Counted from the stretch's first letter, positions 25,299 to 34,574 are shown. The stretch: DNA of 64,000 nt from Paraburkholderia caffeinitolerans (GCF_902859945.1 NZ_CADIKL010000037.1:1-64000); one strand, 5' to 3'. Translations and numbers: made by a program. Notes: generated from the letters alone by a model not told the origin.

Positions 25299-25706
25299 AT
25301 GGAACTGAAGAGACCCGGTTCACAGCCGTCGATTAAAGGTCCCGCCGAATGGTTTACCGGCACCGTGCGTATCGACCCGCTGAACGCTCCGCCAGCGCCT
25401 GCCCGGGTGTCATGCGCAAGCGTGACGTTCGAACCCGGCGCAAGATCGAACTGGCACACGCATCCGCTTGGACAAACCTTGCTCGTGACGGCCGGCTGCG
25501 GCTGGACGCAGTGCGAAGGCGAAGCCATCGTCGCAATCCGCGCGGGCGATGTGATCTGGTGTCCGCCAGGCCACAAGCATTGGCACGGTGCGTCGCCAAC
25601 GACCTCCATGACACATATCGCAATCCAGGAGGCGCTGGACGGCAAGAACGTCGAGTGGCTGGAGCCCGTGACGGACGAGCAATACCTCGCCGGGCCGCCG
25701 CAGTGA
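25299..25706 (+). CDS. Cupin-domain protein
   Basis: A 135-residue single-domain cupin with metal-binding motif 1 (WHTHPLGQTLLVTAGCGWTQ) and motif 2 (GDVIWCPPGHKHWHGA), including the usual three His and a Gln/Glu. Proteins of this type are often quercetin-dioxygenase-like or carboxymuconolactone-associated. It is the second gene of an operon with the CMD protein (GGAGG upstream of ATG 25299). Confidence 0.92.
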   Translation: MELKRPGSQPSIKGPAEWFTGTVRIDPLNAPPAPARVSCASVTFEPGARSNWHTHPLGQTLLVTAGCGWTQCEGEAIVAIRAGDVIWCPPGHKHWHGASPTTSMTHIAIQEALDGKNVEWLEPVTDEQYLAGPPQ

Positions 25707-25731
25707 TTGCGGTATCCGGGCTGGCGGACAA

Positions 25732-26133
25732 CTATCCGACAAACCGAGCCCAAACCGCACGAATGCGCCGCGCGCGATCTTCAAGGAGATATGAGGCGAT
25801 CAGTGCGAGCAGTCCTGAGAGGATCCCCGTCATGATGTGCTCGACGACGGGAATACGGTAGTGGCTCTTGTGCGAGTAGGCGTCGCCCAGCGTGGTCAGG
25901 CAGCCGACGATGAGTGCATTGCCGTATCGATGCGCATAGAGTTTTGCCGCCGGCGTGAAAGTTAGCAGTACGGCCAGAATTCCGGTGAGCAGTCCGGTAT
26001 GGAGGGCAATCGTCCAGTGGGCGAGACTCGTGACATTGCCCCAGCTACCCGGCATGCAGGTCATGCACGCGCTGGTGGGCTGCCAGAAACGCTGGACGAA
26101 CAGCCGGGCGCGGCGCTTCCATTCTCCTGACAT
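25732..26133 (-). CDS. Hypothetical integral membrane protein (133 aa)
   Basis: About three hydrophobic segments are visible (LHTGLLTGILAVLLTF, a middle segment around GNALIVGCLTTL, and HIMTGILSGLLALIASYLL) with a basic N-terminus and a C-terminal RARRIR. Two Cys near residues 23-26 lie in an MTCMPG stretch. The family was not recognised. It stands alone, convergent with the cupin gene. Confidence 0.7.
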   Translation of the reverse strand: MSGEWKRRARLFVQRFWQPTSACMTCMPGSWGNVTSLAHWTIALHTGLLTGILAVLLTFTPAAKLYAHRYGNALIVGCLTTLGDAYSHKSHYRIPVVEHIMTGILSGLLALIASYLLEDRARRIRAVWARFVG

Positions 26134-26291
26134 GATGTATTCCCCGTCGCGATCCCGTTATCGACTCCGCTAGACGTTTCGCCAGCGTACTCTTGAGTTT
26201 CAAGGTCTGTATCGGGTGGTTCGATTGTTAAAGCCGATCGGACGGTCCACCTGCATGGCGAAACAGTCGCCGGCGTCGTGTTCTCATTTGA

Positions 26292-27197
26292 TTACCCATC
26301 GAGCGCCACAGGGCGATTCAGATATTCGCCGAGAAATTCAACGAACAGCCGTACCTTTGCTGACAAGTTAAGCCGCTCGGGATAGGTGGCGTAAATATCG
26401 GCGGCCGGCAGCGACCAGTCCGAGAGGACCTGGACCAGCAAACCCCGCGCGATGGCGGTCCGCACGTCCCACTCCGAACGAACCAGCACGCCGTGACCGT
26501 CAATCGCCCAACGCAAGGTCGCCTCACCGTCGTTGCTGCTCATGACGCCATGCACCTTGACGAGTTCGTGCCGCTTTCCTTTCGTGAAGTGCCAGGTTCC
26601 GTAAGCGGTATCGTTTTCGCGCAACACGATGCAAGCGTGGTTGCGAAGGTCGCCGGGTGCTTTCGGTAGACCATGCTTGTTCAGGTAGTCCGGGGATGCG
26701 CAGACGAAGCGCCGGTTCAACGCAAGTCGCTTGCCCACCACCCGTTGATCGGGAAGCTCGCCAAACCGGATGCCCACGTCGTATGCCGTTTCCGCGAGAT
26801 TCATCGGACGGTCGGTGAGTTCCAGCTGGATCTCGACCTCGGGGTAACGATGCCGAAACTCGGATAGCGCGGGAACGATATGGCGGCGGCCGAAGCCGAA
26901 CGTCGCGTTCACCTTCAGCAGTCCTTGCGGGTAGTCCCGACTGCTAGAAACTATCCTCTCGAGTTCCTGAACCTGCTCCAGCAACCGCGATCCTGTTGTG
27001 AGGTAGACCTCGCCTTCGTGCGTCATCGCGAGCCGCCGCGTGGTTCGGTTCAGGAGCTTGACGCCGAGACGCCGCTCAATCTGGCTGAGCCGCGCGCTCA
27101 CTGCCGGCGGCGTCACGCCCAGCTCGCGCGCCAGCGCAGACAGGCTGCCCTGCGTCACCAGCCGTGCAAAGAAATCGAGGTCCGCAATCGGATCCAT
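26292..27197 (-). CDS. LysR-family regulator, DmlR-like
   Basis: A 301-residue LysR protein: MDPIADLDFFARLVTQGSLS, helix-turn-helix ELGVTPPAVSARLSQIERRLG, and VKLLNRTTRRLAMTHEGEVYL. The pattern resembles the DmlR/YafC branch, whose E. coli member activates D-malate use. It is divergent, across 111 bp, from a LeuC/LeuD-like and 2-hydroxycarboxylate transporter operon, so it is the likely substrate-responsive activator of that operon (inference). Confidence 0.92.
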   Translation of the reverse strand: MDPIADLDFFARLVTQGSLSALARELGVTPPAVSARLSQIERRLGVKLLNRTTRRLAMTHEGEVYLTTGSRLLEQVQELERIVSSSRDYPQGLLKVNATFGFGRRHIVPALSEFRHRYPEVEIQLELTDRPMNLAETAYDVGIRFGELPDQRVVGKRLALNRRFVCASPDYLNKHGLPKAPGDLRNHACIVLRENDTAYGTWHFTKGKRHELVKVHGVMSSNDGEATLRWAIDGHGVLVRSEWDVRTAIARGLLVQVLSDWSLPAADIYATYPERLNLSAKVRLFVEFLGEYLNRPVALDG

Positions 27198-27308
27198 TTT
27201 AAAGTTTAATTTAATAATAGGTTAAGCCAGCATCGATTTTAGCGCGCCACCCACCGAATTACACTACCCGAAACGTCCGGCAAGGGCGGTCAGGAGAGTG
27301 GAGAAACG
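27198..27308. promoter_or_regulatory. Divergent promoter region of the LeuCD-like/2HCT operon
   Basis: Immediately upstream of the LysR start is a very AT-rich segment (27198-27226, with TTAAAGTTTAA and TTTAATAATA) in otherwise GC-rich DNA. This is the usual place for overlapping LysR binding sites and promoters. GGAG stands 7 nt before the leuC-like ATG at 27309. Confidence 0.45.
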
Positions 27309-28721
27309 ATGGGAAAGACGCTTTATCAAAAGATTGTGGATAGCCACACGGTGTTCCGGGTCGATGCGCAGCACGTTGCGCTTTACGCCGACCTGCACAT
27401 CATGAACGAGTACACGAGTCCGCAGGCATTCGCCGGGCTTGCCGAAAAGAACTTGCCGGTACGCTGCCCGGAAAAGCAGATGGGTGTCGTCGATCACGTG
27501 ATTCCGACGCATCCCGTTTCCGTGGACAAGCGCACGATATTGATCGACGCTGCGGCGCATCAGGCCGCCAACTTCACCCACAACTGCAAGAAGCACGGCA
27601 TTCACTTGTTCGATGTGAAGGATCGTGAGCAAGGCATCGAGCACGTGGTTGCACCCGAGATCGGGCTCATCCGTCCTGGGATGGTCGTGCTGTGCGGAGA
27701 CAGCCATACGACTACGTATGGAGCGTTGGGCGCGCTCGGGTTCGGCATCGGGACGTCGGAAGTCGAACATGTGCTTGCCACGCAAACGCTGATTTATCGC
27801 GTGGCCCGCGATATGCGGATCGTGGTCGACGGCACATTGCCAATGGGTACCACGTCCAAAGACCTGGTGTTGTACATCATCTCGAAGATTGGTGCGCAAG
27901 GCGCGCGAGGTTTCGTTGTCGAGTACGCCGGGCAAGGCATCGAAGCGCTCTCGGCTGAAGCCCGCATGACCTTGTGCAACATGACGGTCGAGGCGGGCGC
28001 TCGGGGCGCGCTCATCGCACCCGACGCGACTACGGTTCGTTACGTGGCCGAGCGTATGAAAGGGCTGAGCGACGCTGACGTGCAAGCAGCAGCGAAGCAA
28101 TGGCCCGAGTCCAAGTCGGATGCGGACGCAGCCTTCGACGTCACACACCGTTTCGACGCAACCGATGTCGCGCCGTTCGTGACATGGGGTACCAGCCCCG
28201 ACCAGGCGATTCCAGTGACCGCCAATATTCCGCGTTTGCCGGAAGGTCCCGGTGAAAGCCTCAACGCGTCGAAAGCGCTTAACTACATGGGGCTGCAGGC
28301 GGGGCAGGCTGTCGACGGCCTTGCCATCGATCACGTATTTATCGGCTCCTGCACGAACGCGCGTATTGAAGATCTGCGTGCGGTTGCCGATGTCGTGCGG
28401 GGACGCAAAGTCGCGCCGTCGGTTCGTGCAATGGTCGTGCCGGGTTCGGGGCGTGTTCGCGAGCAGGCCGAAATAGAGGGCATTGCAAAAACGCTCATCG
28501 ACGCAGGTTTCGAATGGCGGCAGCCCGGTTGTTCGATGTGCCTCGCCATGAACGACGACATTCTGAAGCCGGGGCAACGCTGTGCCTCGACCACCAACCG
28601 AAACTTCGAAGGCCGCCAGGGCCGTGGCGCGCGCACGCATCTCATGAGCCCGGCGATGGCTGCTGCTGCTGCGCTCGCAGGACACATTGTCGATGTACGC
28701 AAGGAGTTCGCGCATGTTTAA
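27309..28721 (+). CDS. leuC: Aconitase-family hydro-lyase large subunit, LeuC-like
   Basis: A 470-residue protein with the LeuC layout: LCGDSHTTTYGALGALGFGIGTSEVEHVLATQT, and the [4Fe-4S] ligands in FIGSCTN (about residue 346) and GCSMC (about 407-410). Known family reactions are isopropylmalate, citramalate/citraconate and dimethylmalate hydration or dehydration. Context (a 2-hydroxycarboxylate transporter and a DmlR-like regulator, no leuA or leuB) suggests catabolism of an imported 2-hydroxyacid rather than leucine synthesis. The 3' end overlaps the small-subunit gene by 8 bp. Confidence 0.85.
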   Translation: MGKTLYQKIVDSHTVFRVDAQHVALYADLHIMNEYTSPQAFAGLAEKNLPVRCPEKQMGVVDHVIPTHPVSVDKRTILIDAAAHQAANFTHNCKKHGIHLFDVKDREQGIEHVVAPEIGLIRPGMVVLCGDSHTTTYGALGALGFGIGTSEVEHVLATQTLIYRVARDMRIVVDGTLPMGTTSKDLVLYIISKIGAQGARGFVVEYAGQGIEALSAEARMTLCNMTVEAGARGALIAPDATTVRYVAERMKGLSDADVQAAAKQWPESKSDADAAFDVTHRFDATDVAPFVTWGTSPDQAIPVTANIPRLPEGPGESLNASKALNYMGLQAGQAVDGLAIDHVFIGSCTNARIEDLRAVADVVRGRKVAPSVRAMVVPGSGRVREQAEIEGIAKTLIDAGFEWRQPGCSMCLAMNDDILKPGQRCASTTNRNFEGRQGRGARTHLMSPAMAAAAALAGHIVDVRKEFAHV

Positions 28722-29358
28722 GCATTCCATCATTAGCGGCGTTGCCGCGCCGCTGCCGCTCGACAATCTGGACACCGACCAGATCATGCCCAAGCAGTTT
28801 CTGCTGGGAATCGATAAATCGGGTCTTGCGAAAGGGGTGTTGCACGACTTGCGCATTGACGCTGCAAGCGGCCTTCCGCGTCAAGCGTTCGTGCTCAACA
28901 AGCCCGAATATCAGCATGCGCGCATTCTCGTGGCGGGCGCGAATTTCGGCTGTGGCTCGAGTCGCGAGCACGCGGTTTGGGGTTTGCAACAAGCGGGATT
29001 CGACGCGGTCATTGCGCCGAGTTTTGGAGAGATCTTCTACTTCAATTCGCTTAACAATCGGCTGTTGCTAATCATGCTGGACGCGGAGGCTGTCGGCCAA
29101 TTGACTGCCTTGGTCGGCCAGCCGGAGACGAGCGCGCTGATCATCGATCTTGAGAATCAAATGGTCGTGGCGGCGAACGGTTCGCAATATCCGTTCGATT
29201 TGCCCGCAAGACAAAAGCGCATGTTAATCGAGGGTCTCGACATGATCGGCATGACGCTCAGCGAAGGCGCGCTGATCGACCAGTTCGAGTCGCGTCATCA
29301 CGCGGAGCACCCGTGGATGACGATCGATCTTCCGAAGCAGCAACGCGCAGCGAGATAA
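28714..29358 (+). CDS. leuD: Aconitase-family hydro-lyase small subunit, LeuD-like
   Basis: A 214-residue swivel-domain protein: DNLDTDQIMPKQFLLGIDKSGL, then ANFGCGSSREHAVWGLQQAGFDAVIAPSFGEIFYFNS, the LeuD signature. It differs from the usual biosynthetic LeuD around the substrate loop (residues 30-60) and is followed by a transporter rather than leuB. It pairs with the overlapping LeuC-like subunit. Confidence 0.85.
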   Translation: MFKHSIISGVAAPLPLDNLDTDQIMPKQFLLGIDKSGLAKGVLHDLRIDAASGLPRQAFVLNKPEYQHARILVAGANFGCGSSREHAVWGLQQAGFDAVIAPSFGEIFYFNSLNNRLLLIMLDAEAVGQLTALVGQPETSALIIDLENQMVVAANGSQYPFDLPARQKRMLIEGLDMIGMTLSEGALIDQFESRHHAEHPWMTIDLPKQQRAAR

Positions 29359-29442
29359 GAGGCGCGCGAAGCGTCCTTCTTCATGGGCGAATTCCGCATG
29401 GTGCGCCCATGAAACAGCTCACATTCAAATCAGGAGACATTG

Positions 29443-30765
29443 ATGGAAAGCTCTTCCGTACGCACCGCTGGCGTACCAACCGGGACTCTCGCAAAAATCA
29501 GGTTCACCACAATTGGCGGGATGCCCATTGTGATGTTTGCGGCGCTAGCGCTGGTGACCGTCCTCGCAGCGCTAACCAAGCGGCTGCCGAACGACATGAT
29601 CGGCGGCTTCGCGGTGCTGATGCTGTGCGGCCTTCTGCTTGGCGAAATCGGCGGCAGAATTCCGCTCTTCAAGCACATTGGCGGACCGGCTATCCTTTGC
29701 CTCTTCGTTCCTTCTGCATTGCTCGGCTATCAGGTGATGGACGACGCCATGCTCAAGGCGATCACCACGACCATGAAGACGGCAAACTTGCAGTACTTGT
29801 ATATCGCCTGTCTGGTTGCCGGAAGCATCCTTGGGATGAATCGCAAGATCCTTATTCAAGGATTCCTGAAGATGTTCATACCGTTGCTGGTGGGAACCGT
29901 TGCGGCAATCGGCGCTGGCATGGTGGCTGGCATCGCTTTCGGGTACGACGCAAAGCACGTCTTTTTCTACATCGTCATGCCGATTCTCGGCGGCGGCATT
30001 GGCGAGGGCATCCTGCCGCTCTCGATCGGGTATTCGGAGATCACCGGGACCGCGCAGGGGCATCTTATTGCAATGATGGTGCCCGCCGCGCTGATCGGCA
30101 ACGTTGTTGCAATCCTTGGCAGCGGTTTGCTTAAACGGTTTGGCGAGAAGCATCGCCGCTTCAGCGGCGATGGCATGCTGGTCAAAACCGGCGAGGATCA
30201 GGAACTTCTCAAGGCGCAAAAGGCGGAGTCGGCGCTGGATTTGCGGCTCATGGGCTTTGGCTTGCTGCTTGGCTGCACGCTTTTCATCCTGGGTAGCCTG
30301 CTGGCGCCGATTACCGGAATTCCAGGCCCGGTCCTGATGATCATTGCGGCCGCCGTCCTCAAGGTATGCCGGGGAATCCCGGAGTCGATGGAAGTTGGCG
30401 CTTATCAGATGTACAAGTTCATGTCGACGAACCTGACTTTCGCAATCCTCGTCGGCTTGGGAGCGTTGTTTGTTTCCTGGGACAAGCTGATTGGGGCATT
30501 CTCGCCAGCCTACTTTGTCATCTGCACGGTAACGGTGCTTGCCATGATCGTCTCGGGTTTCTTTGTCGGGGCTTGGCTCAAGTTGTATCCGGTCGAATCG
30601 GCGATTGTTACCGCCTGTCATAGCGGCTTGGGCGGAACCGGTGACGTTGCTATCCTTTCTTCCGCGAATCGCATGGGGTTGATGCCCTTCGCACAGATCT
30701 CGACTCGAATCGGTGGCGCCGGGATGGTTGTGTTCGCAACCTTGATGATGAAGTGGCTATCGTGA
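29443..30765 (+). CDS. 2-hydroxycarboxylate transporter family (CitS/CimH-type) permease
   Basis: A 440-residue membrane protein with the two conserved GGxG-type reentrant loops of the 2HCT family: MPILGGGIGEGILPLSIGYSE (about residue 180) and SGLGGTGDVAILSSANRMGLMPFAQISTRIGG near the C-terminus. Family members import citrate, malate or lactate with sodium or protons. ATG 29443 follows AGGAGA. It lies 84 bp downstream of the LeuD-like gene and should supply its substrate. Confidence 0.93.
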   Translation: MESSSVRTAGVPTGTLAKIRFTTIGGMPIVMFAALALVTVLAALTKRLPNDMIGGFAVLMLCGLLLGEIGGRIPLFKHIGGPAILCLFVPSALLGYQVMDDAMLKAITTTMKTANLQYLYIACLVAGSILGMNRKILIQGFLKMFIPLLVGTVAAIGAGMVAGIAFGYDAKHVFFYIVMPILGGGIGEGILPLSIGYSEITGTAQGHLIAMMVPAALIGNVVAILGSGLLKRFGEKHRRFSGDGMLVKTGEDQELLKAQKAESALDLRLMGFGLLLGCTLFILGSLLAPITGIPGPVLMIIAAAVLKVCRGIPESMEVGAYQMYKFMSTNLTFAILVGLGALFVSWDKLIGAFSPAYFVICTVTVLAMIVSGFFVGAWLKLYPVESAIVTACHSGLGGTGDVAILSSANRMGLMPFAQISTRIGGAGMVVFATLMMKWLS

Positions 30766-30796
30766 AAGATTGCCACCCGGTGTCAGGCGCTTCGCT

Positions 30797-31222
30797 TCAA
30801 ACCCACTGATCGTTCGCAACCGTGCGCTCGCTGGCGGCGTTCTCCCCGGTATTCACAACGCCGCGCGGCTCGATCAGAAGCACTTTTACTTCGCCCAGCG
30901 CGCAGGGTTTGTGCTCGACGCCTTTCGGCACGACCGCCATTTGACCGGCGCGCAGCAGGATCGAACCTTTGCCCTGTGGGCCGCCGCGAAATTCGATGCG
31001 CAATTCGCCGTCCAGCACGATAAAGGTTTCATCGGTATCGCTGTGTTGGTGCCAGACGAATTCGCCCTCGAGCTTGACGACCTTGAATTGGTAATCGTTC
31101 ATTTCCGCGACCACACGCGGTTGCCAGTGGCCGTCGATCAGGGCGATTTTGCTAACCAGGTCGATTGCTTCGCATTGGCCGCGCGCGGCGGGCGCAGTTT
31201 GGGAAGGCGTGGATGCAGACAT
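30797..31222 (-). CDS. Cupin-domain protein
   Basis: A 141-residue cupin with FVWHQHSDTDETFIVLDGELRIEF (motif 1, His-x-His and Glu) and GQMAVVPKGVEHKPCA (motif 2, His). It is a typical metal-binding single cupin of unknown substrate. ATG 31222 has GGAGAG upstream. It converges with the transporter gene and is followed upstream by a fragment of an AraC regulator. Confidence 0.88.
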   Translation of the reverse strand: MSASTPSQTAPAARGQCEAIDLVSKIALIDGHWQPRVVAEMNDYQFKVVKLEGEFVWHQHSDTDETFIVLDGELRIEFRGGPQGKGSILLRAGQMAVVPKGVEHKPCALGEVKVLLIEPRGVVNTGENAASERTVANDQWV

Positions 31223-31261
31223 TGTTCTCTCCATGCAGGGGTGGATGTATGGCACAGAATA

Positions 31262-31395
31262 CTCAACCTGCGGAAATCGTGCGAGAGGCTCCAGCGATCT
31301 CGGCCCGTTGAGATTTCCACTTCGTCTAGCGTGACCACGCGCGTGAAGTTCGCATGCAGATAGTCGTGCAGCCGCACTTGCCGCCGCGCATGAAC
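31262..31395 (-). pseudogene. AraC-type regulator remnant: half of the helix-turn-helix domain
   Basis: The minus-strand frame reads RLHDYLHANFTRVVTLDEVE and then STGRDRWSLSHDFRRL, which matches the first helix-turn-helix of AraC-family DNA-binding domains. Both the upstream cupin domain and the second half of the DNA-binding domain are missing. The remainder runs into the promoter of the cupin gene. Confidence 0.6.
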
Positions 31396-31408
31396 AGCGC
31401 CCTATAAC

Positions 31409-31436
31409 AAAAAAGCCGCTCCAAAGAGCGGCTTTC
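31409..31436 (-). terminator. Rho-independent terminator of ilvD
   Basis: The 8-bp stem AGCCGCTC (31414-31421) / GAGCGGCT (31426-31433) with a 4-nt loop is followed on the minus strand by a T run (AAAAAA at 31408-31413 on plus). It lies 50 bp after the ilvD stop. Confidence 0.9.
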
Positions 31437-31484
31437 GATCAGAAGGAAGGCGTCGGGTCAAAGCACCCCGGCGCCAATCCGACT

Positions 31485-33344
31485 TCAATCCTCGAGCAGC
31501 GAAAGATCCCGCACTGCACCCTTATCCGCCGACATCACGAGCTTGGCATAAGCCTTGAGCGCCGCCGACACCTTGCGCGGACGCGCTTTCACCGGCTTCC
31601 ATCCCTTGGCGTTTTGCTCTTCGCGACGGCGTGCGAGTTCCTCGTCCGACACGAGCACGTTGATCGTGCGATTCGGAATGTCGATGCGGATCTTGTCGCC
31701 ATCGCGCACGAGGCCGATCGCGCCGCCCGCTGCCGCTTCAGGCGAGCAGTGGCCGATCGACAGCCCCGAGGTGCCGCCCGAGAAGCGGCCATCGGTCAAC
31801 AGCGCGCAAGCCTTGCCCAGGCCCTTCGACTTGATATAGCTCGTCGGGTAAAGCATTTCCTGCATGCCCGGGCCGCCCTTGGGGCCTTCGTAACGCACGA
31901 TCACCACGTCGCCGGCCTTGACCTTGTCGGCGAGGATGTTCTCAACGGCTTCGTCCTGCGATTCGGTCACGTGCGCCGTGCCTTCGAACACGAGAATGCT
32001 GTCGTCCACGCCTGCCGTTTTCACTACGCAGCCGTCGAGCGCGATATTGCCCGTGAGCACCGCGAGGCCGCCTTCCTTCGAGAACGCATGCTCATACGAG
32101 CGGATGCAGCCTTCGGCGCGGTCCGAGTCGAGGCTCGGCCAGCGCGTGTTCTGGCTGAAGGCAACTTGCGTCGGCACGCCAGCGGGACCGGCCATGTAGA
32201 ACGTCTTGACTGCGTCGTCCTCAGTGCGAACGATGTCCCATTGGTCCAGCGCATGCTTGAGCGAGGGCGCGTGCACGGTTGGCACATCGGTGTGCAGCTT
32301 GCCCGCGCGCTCCAGCTCGCCCAGGATCGCCATGATGCCGCCCGCGCGGTGCACGTCTTCGATGTGGTACTTGTTGGTGTTGGGCGCCACCTTGCACAGC
32401 TGCGGCACGACGCGCGAGAGGCGGTCGATGTCGGCCATGCCGAAGTCGATGCCCGCTTCCTGCGCAATGGCCAGCAAGTGGAGGATGGTGTTGGTTGAGC
32501 CGCCCATGGCGATGTCCAGCGTCATGGCGTTCTCGAACGCCTTGAAGCCCACCGAGCGCGGCAGCACGCGTTCGTCTTCCTGCTCGTAGTACTGGCGCGC
32601 GAGTTCGACGATGCGGTGGCCGGCGCGCTTGAACAGCTGTTCGCGGTCGGCGTGCGTGGCCACCACGGTGCCGTTGCCGGGCAGCGAGAGGCCCAGCGCT
32701 TCGGTCAGGCAGTTCATGGAGTTGGCCGTGAACATGCCCGAGCACGAGCCGCAGGTCGGGCAGGCCGAGCGTTCGACTTCGGCCACTTCGGCGTCGGAGT
32801 ACTTGCTGTCCGCCGCGATCACCATGGCGTCGATCAGGTCGAGCTTCTTGACTTCGATGGCTTTGGTGACGGGGTTGGCCAGACGCGTCTTGCCGGCTTC
32901 CATCGGGCCACCCGAGACGAAGATCACGGGGATGTTCAGGCGCATGGCGGCCATCAGCATGCCCGGGGTGATCTTGTCGCAGTTGGAGATGCACACCATG
33001 GCGTCGGCGCAGTGCGCGTTGACCATGTATTCCACGGAGTCCGCGATGATTTCGCGGCTCGGCAGCGAATACAGCATGCCGTCGTGGCCCATGGCGATGC
33101 CGTCGTCCACCGCGATGGTGTTGAATTCCTTGGCCACGCCGCCCGCGGCCTCGATTTCGCGCGCAACGAGCTGGCCGAGGTCTTTCAGGTGCACATGGCC
33201 CGGCACGAACTGGGTGAACGAGTTGACCACCGCGATGATCGGCTTGGAAAAGTCGTCGTCTTTCATGCCGGTGGCGCGCCACAGGGAGCGCGCGCCGGCC
33301 ATGTTGCGGCCGGCGGTGGAGGTCTTGGAACGGTATACGGGCAT
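31485..33344 (-). CDS. ilvD: Dihydroxy-acid dehydratase
   Basis: A 619-residue IlvD: N-terminus MPVYRSKTSTAGRNMAGARSLW, the CISNCDKITPGM and CPTCGSCSGMFTANSMNCL cysteine motifs that bind the Fe-S cluster, and GRFSGGTSGLSIGHCSPEAA near the end. It converts 2,3-dihydroxy-isovalerate or -methylvalerate to the 2-keto acid in valine and isoleucine synthesis. Full length, with its own terminator. Confidence 0.97.
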   Translation of the reverse strand: MPVYRSKTSTAGRNMAGARSLWRATGMKDDDFSKPIIAVVNSFTQFVPGHVHLKDLGQLVAREIEAAGGVAKEFNTIAVDDGIAMGHDGMLYSLPSREIIADSVEYMVNAHCADAMVCISNCDKITPGMLMAAMRLNIPVIFVSGGPMEAGKTRLANPVTKAIEVKKLDLIDAMVIAADSKYSDAEVAEVERSACPTCGSCSGMFTANSMNCLTEALGLSLPGNGTVVATHADREQLFKRAGHRIVELARQYYEQEDERVLPRSVGFKAFENAMTLDIAMGGSTNTILHLLAIAQEAGIDFGMADIDRLSRVVPQLCKVAPNTNKYHIEDVHRAGGIMAILGELERAGKLHTDVPTVHAPSLKHALDQWDIVRTEDDAVKTFYMAGPAGVPTQVAFSQNTRWPSLDSDRAEGCIRSYEHAFSKEGGLAVLTGNIALDGCVVKTAGVDDSILVFEGTAHVTESQDEAVENILADKVKAGDVVIVRYEGPKGGPGMQEMLYPTSYIKSKGLGKACALLTDGRFSGGTSGLSIGHCSPEAAAGGAIGLVRDGDKIRIDIPNRTINVLVSDEELARRREEQNAKGWKPVKARPRKVSAALKAYAKLVMSADKGAVRDLSLLED

Positions 33345-33473
33345 CGTGGTTGCTCGAGAGTGATTTTTGCAAAAAGGTAGCGGGCCGCGGGATTAAAGGC
33401 CCCCTGAGCCCGTGCGAACAACCTCTTGAGCTGCACTCTGGGCAAACGTTGATTATCCCACACCCGCCCCTGG

Positions 33474-34574
33474 TCAGAAGATGTGGCGCATGCCGGCTGC
33501 CACACCGGTCTGGTTGTTGCGGCTGGGGAAGTCGGCCGTTGCCGCGCCCGAGCCGTGCGCGTAGTCGACCGTGCCGTAAATCTGCGTGCGCTTGGAGAGC
33601 GCGTATTCGGCCAGCACGACGGCCGTGTAGCGAATGCCGGTGCTCAGGGTCGCGCCGTCCGCGTTCAGTGCGTTGCTGGCGTGGTCGTAGTAGTAAGCGG
33701 CCGTGAGCGTCAGCGGCGAGGTGATCTGCCACACGGCGCCGGCGTAGAGGGCGTTGTCGATGCGGTTGGTCTTCGTCACGGGCGCCGCGAAGCTGGCCGC
33801 CGGCGAATTGGCCGAGGCCATGTACAGGTCGACGATACCGGTGTTGTCCTGACCCCACAGCCAGCCGGCCATCGCCTTGACCGGGCCGATCTGGTAGACG
33901 CCGCTCACGTTGACCACGCGGTACTTGTTGTTGTACTGGTCGCTGTTCTGCTGGTAGCCGACGTCGAACGAGGCCGGGCCGTAAGCGTATGCGGCGGTGA
34001 AGCCGTACATGTTGTTCGCGCCGGTGCTGCCCGGCACGCCGCCGAAGCTGTACATGCCTTCGAGTTCGAGGCCGCCGAAATGGCCGTCGTACTTGACCGA
34101 GCTGTTCTGGCGCAGGCCGTAGCCGAGCGCGCCCGGCAGCCAGCCGTCCTGGTCGAAGTTGCCGACGGTCAGCGGGTCGTACAGATTGCCGAGCTGGTCG
34201 AACAGCGGCGTGTTCTGGCGGCCGAACGTGAGCGCGCCATACTGGTTGCTCTGCAGGCCGACGTACGCCATCCGGTTGAACAGCTGGTTCTGGCTGCCGG
34301 CCATCTGGCCGTTCCAGAGGTTGAAGCCGCTTTCGAGGCGGAACACCGTCGAAAGGCCGCCGCCCAGGTCTTCGGAGCCTTTCAAGCCCCAGCGGCTGCC
34401 GGTGATCGGGCCGACGCCCATTTGCACCTGGCTGTCGTTATGGGCGTTGGCGTTGGTCAGGTAGCGCACGCTGGTGTCGACGATGCCGTACAGCGTGACC
34501 GAGTTTTGTGCGAAAGCCGATTGGGCTGAAATCGCGAGCAGGGCGGCGCCGAGCGCTGCGGTGGTCTTCTTCAT
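33474..34574 (-). CDS. Gram-negative porin (Burkholderia OmpC/Opc type)
   Basis: A 366-residue outer-membrane porin: signal peptide MKKTTAALGAALLAISAQSAFA, then QNSVTLYGIVDTSVRYLTN, the plug-loop region, repeated amphipathic strands, and the outer-membrane C-terminus MRHIF ending in Phe. It forms a trimeric general diffusion channel typical of Burkholderiaceae. It is monocistronic. Confidence 0.95.
   Translation of the reverse strand: MKKTTAALGAALLAISAQSAFAQNSVTLYGIVDTSVRYLTNANAHNDSQVQMGVGPITGSRWGLKGSEDLGGGLSTVFRLESGFNLWNGQMAGSQNQLFNRMAYVGLQSNQYGALTFGRQNTPLFDQLGNLYDPLTVGNFDQDGWLPGALGYGLRQNSSVKYDGHFGGLELEGMYSFGGVPGSTGANNMYGFTAAYAYGPASFDVGYQQNSDQYNNKYRVVNVSGVYQIGPVKAMAGWLWGQDNTGIVDLYMASANSPAASFAAPVTKTNRIDNALYAGAVWQITSPLTLTAAYYYDHASNALNADGATLSTGIRYTAVVLAEYALSKRTQIYGTVDYAHGSGAATADFPSRNNQTGVAAGMRHIF

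Noticed and set aside
27309..29358. Treating LeuC/LeuD as the leucine biosynthetic isomerase
   Set aside because: No leuA or leuB is nearby; a transporter and a DmlR-like regulator argue for another role. The symbols are kept only as family names.
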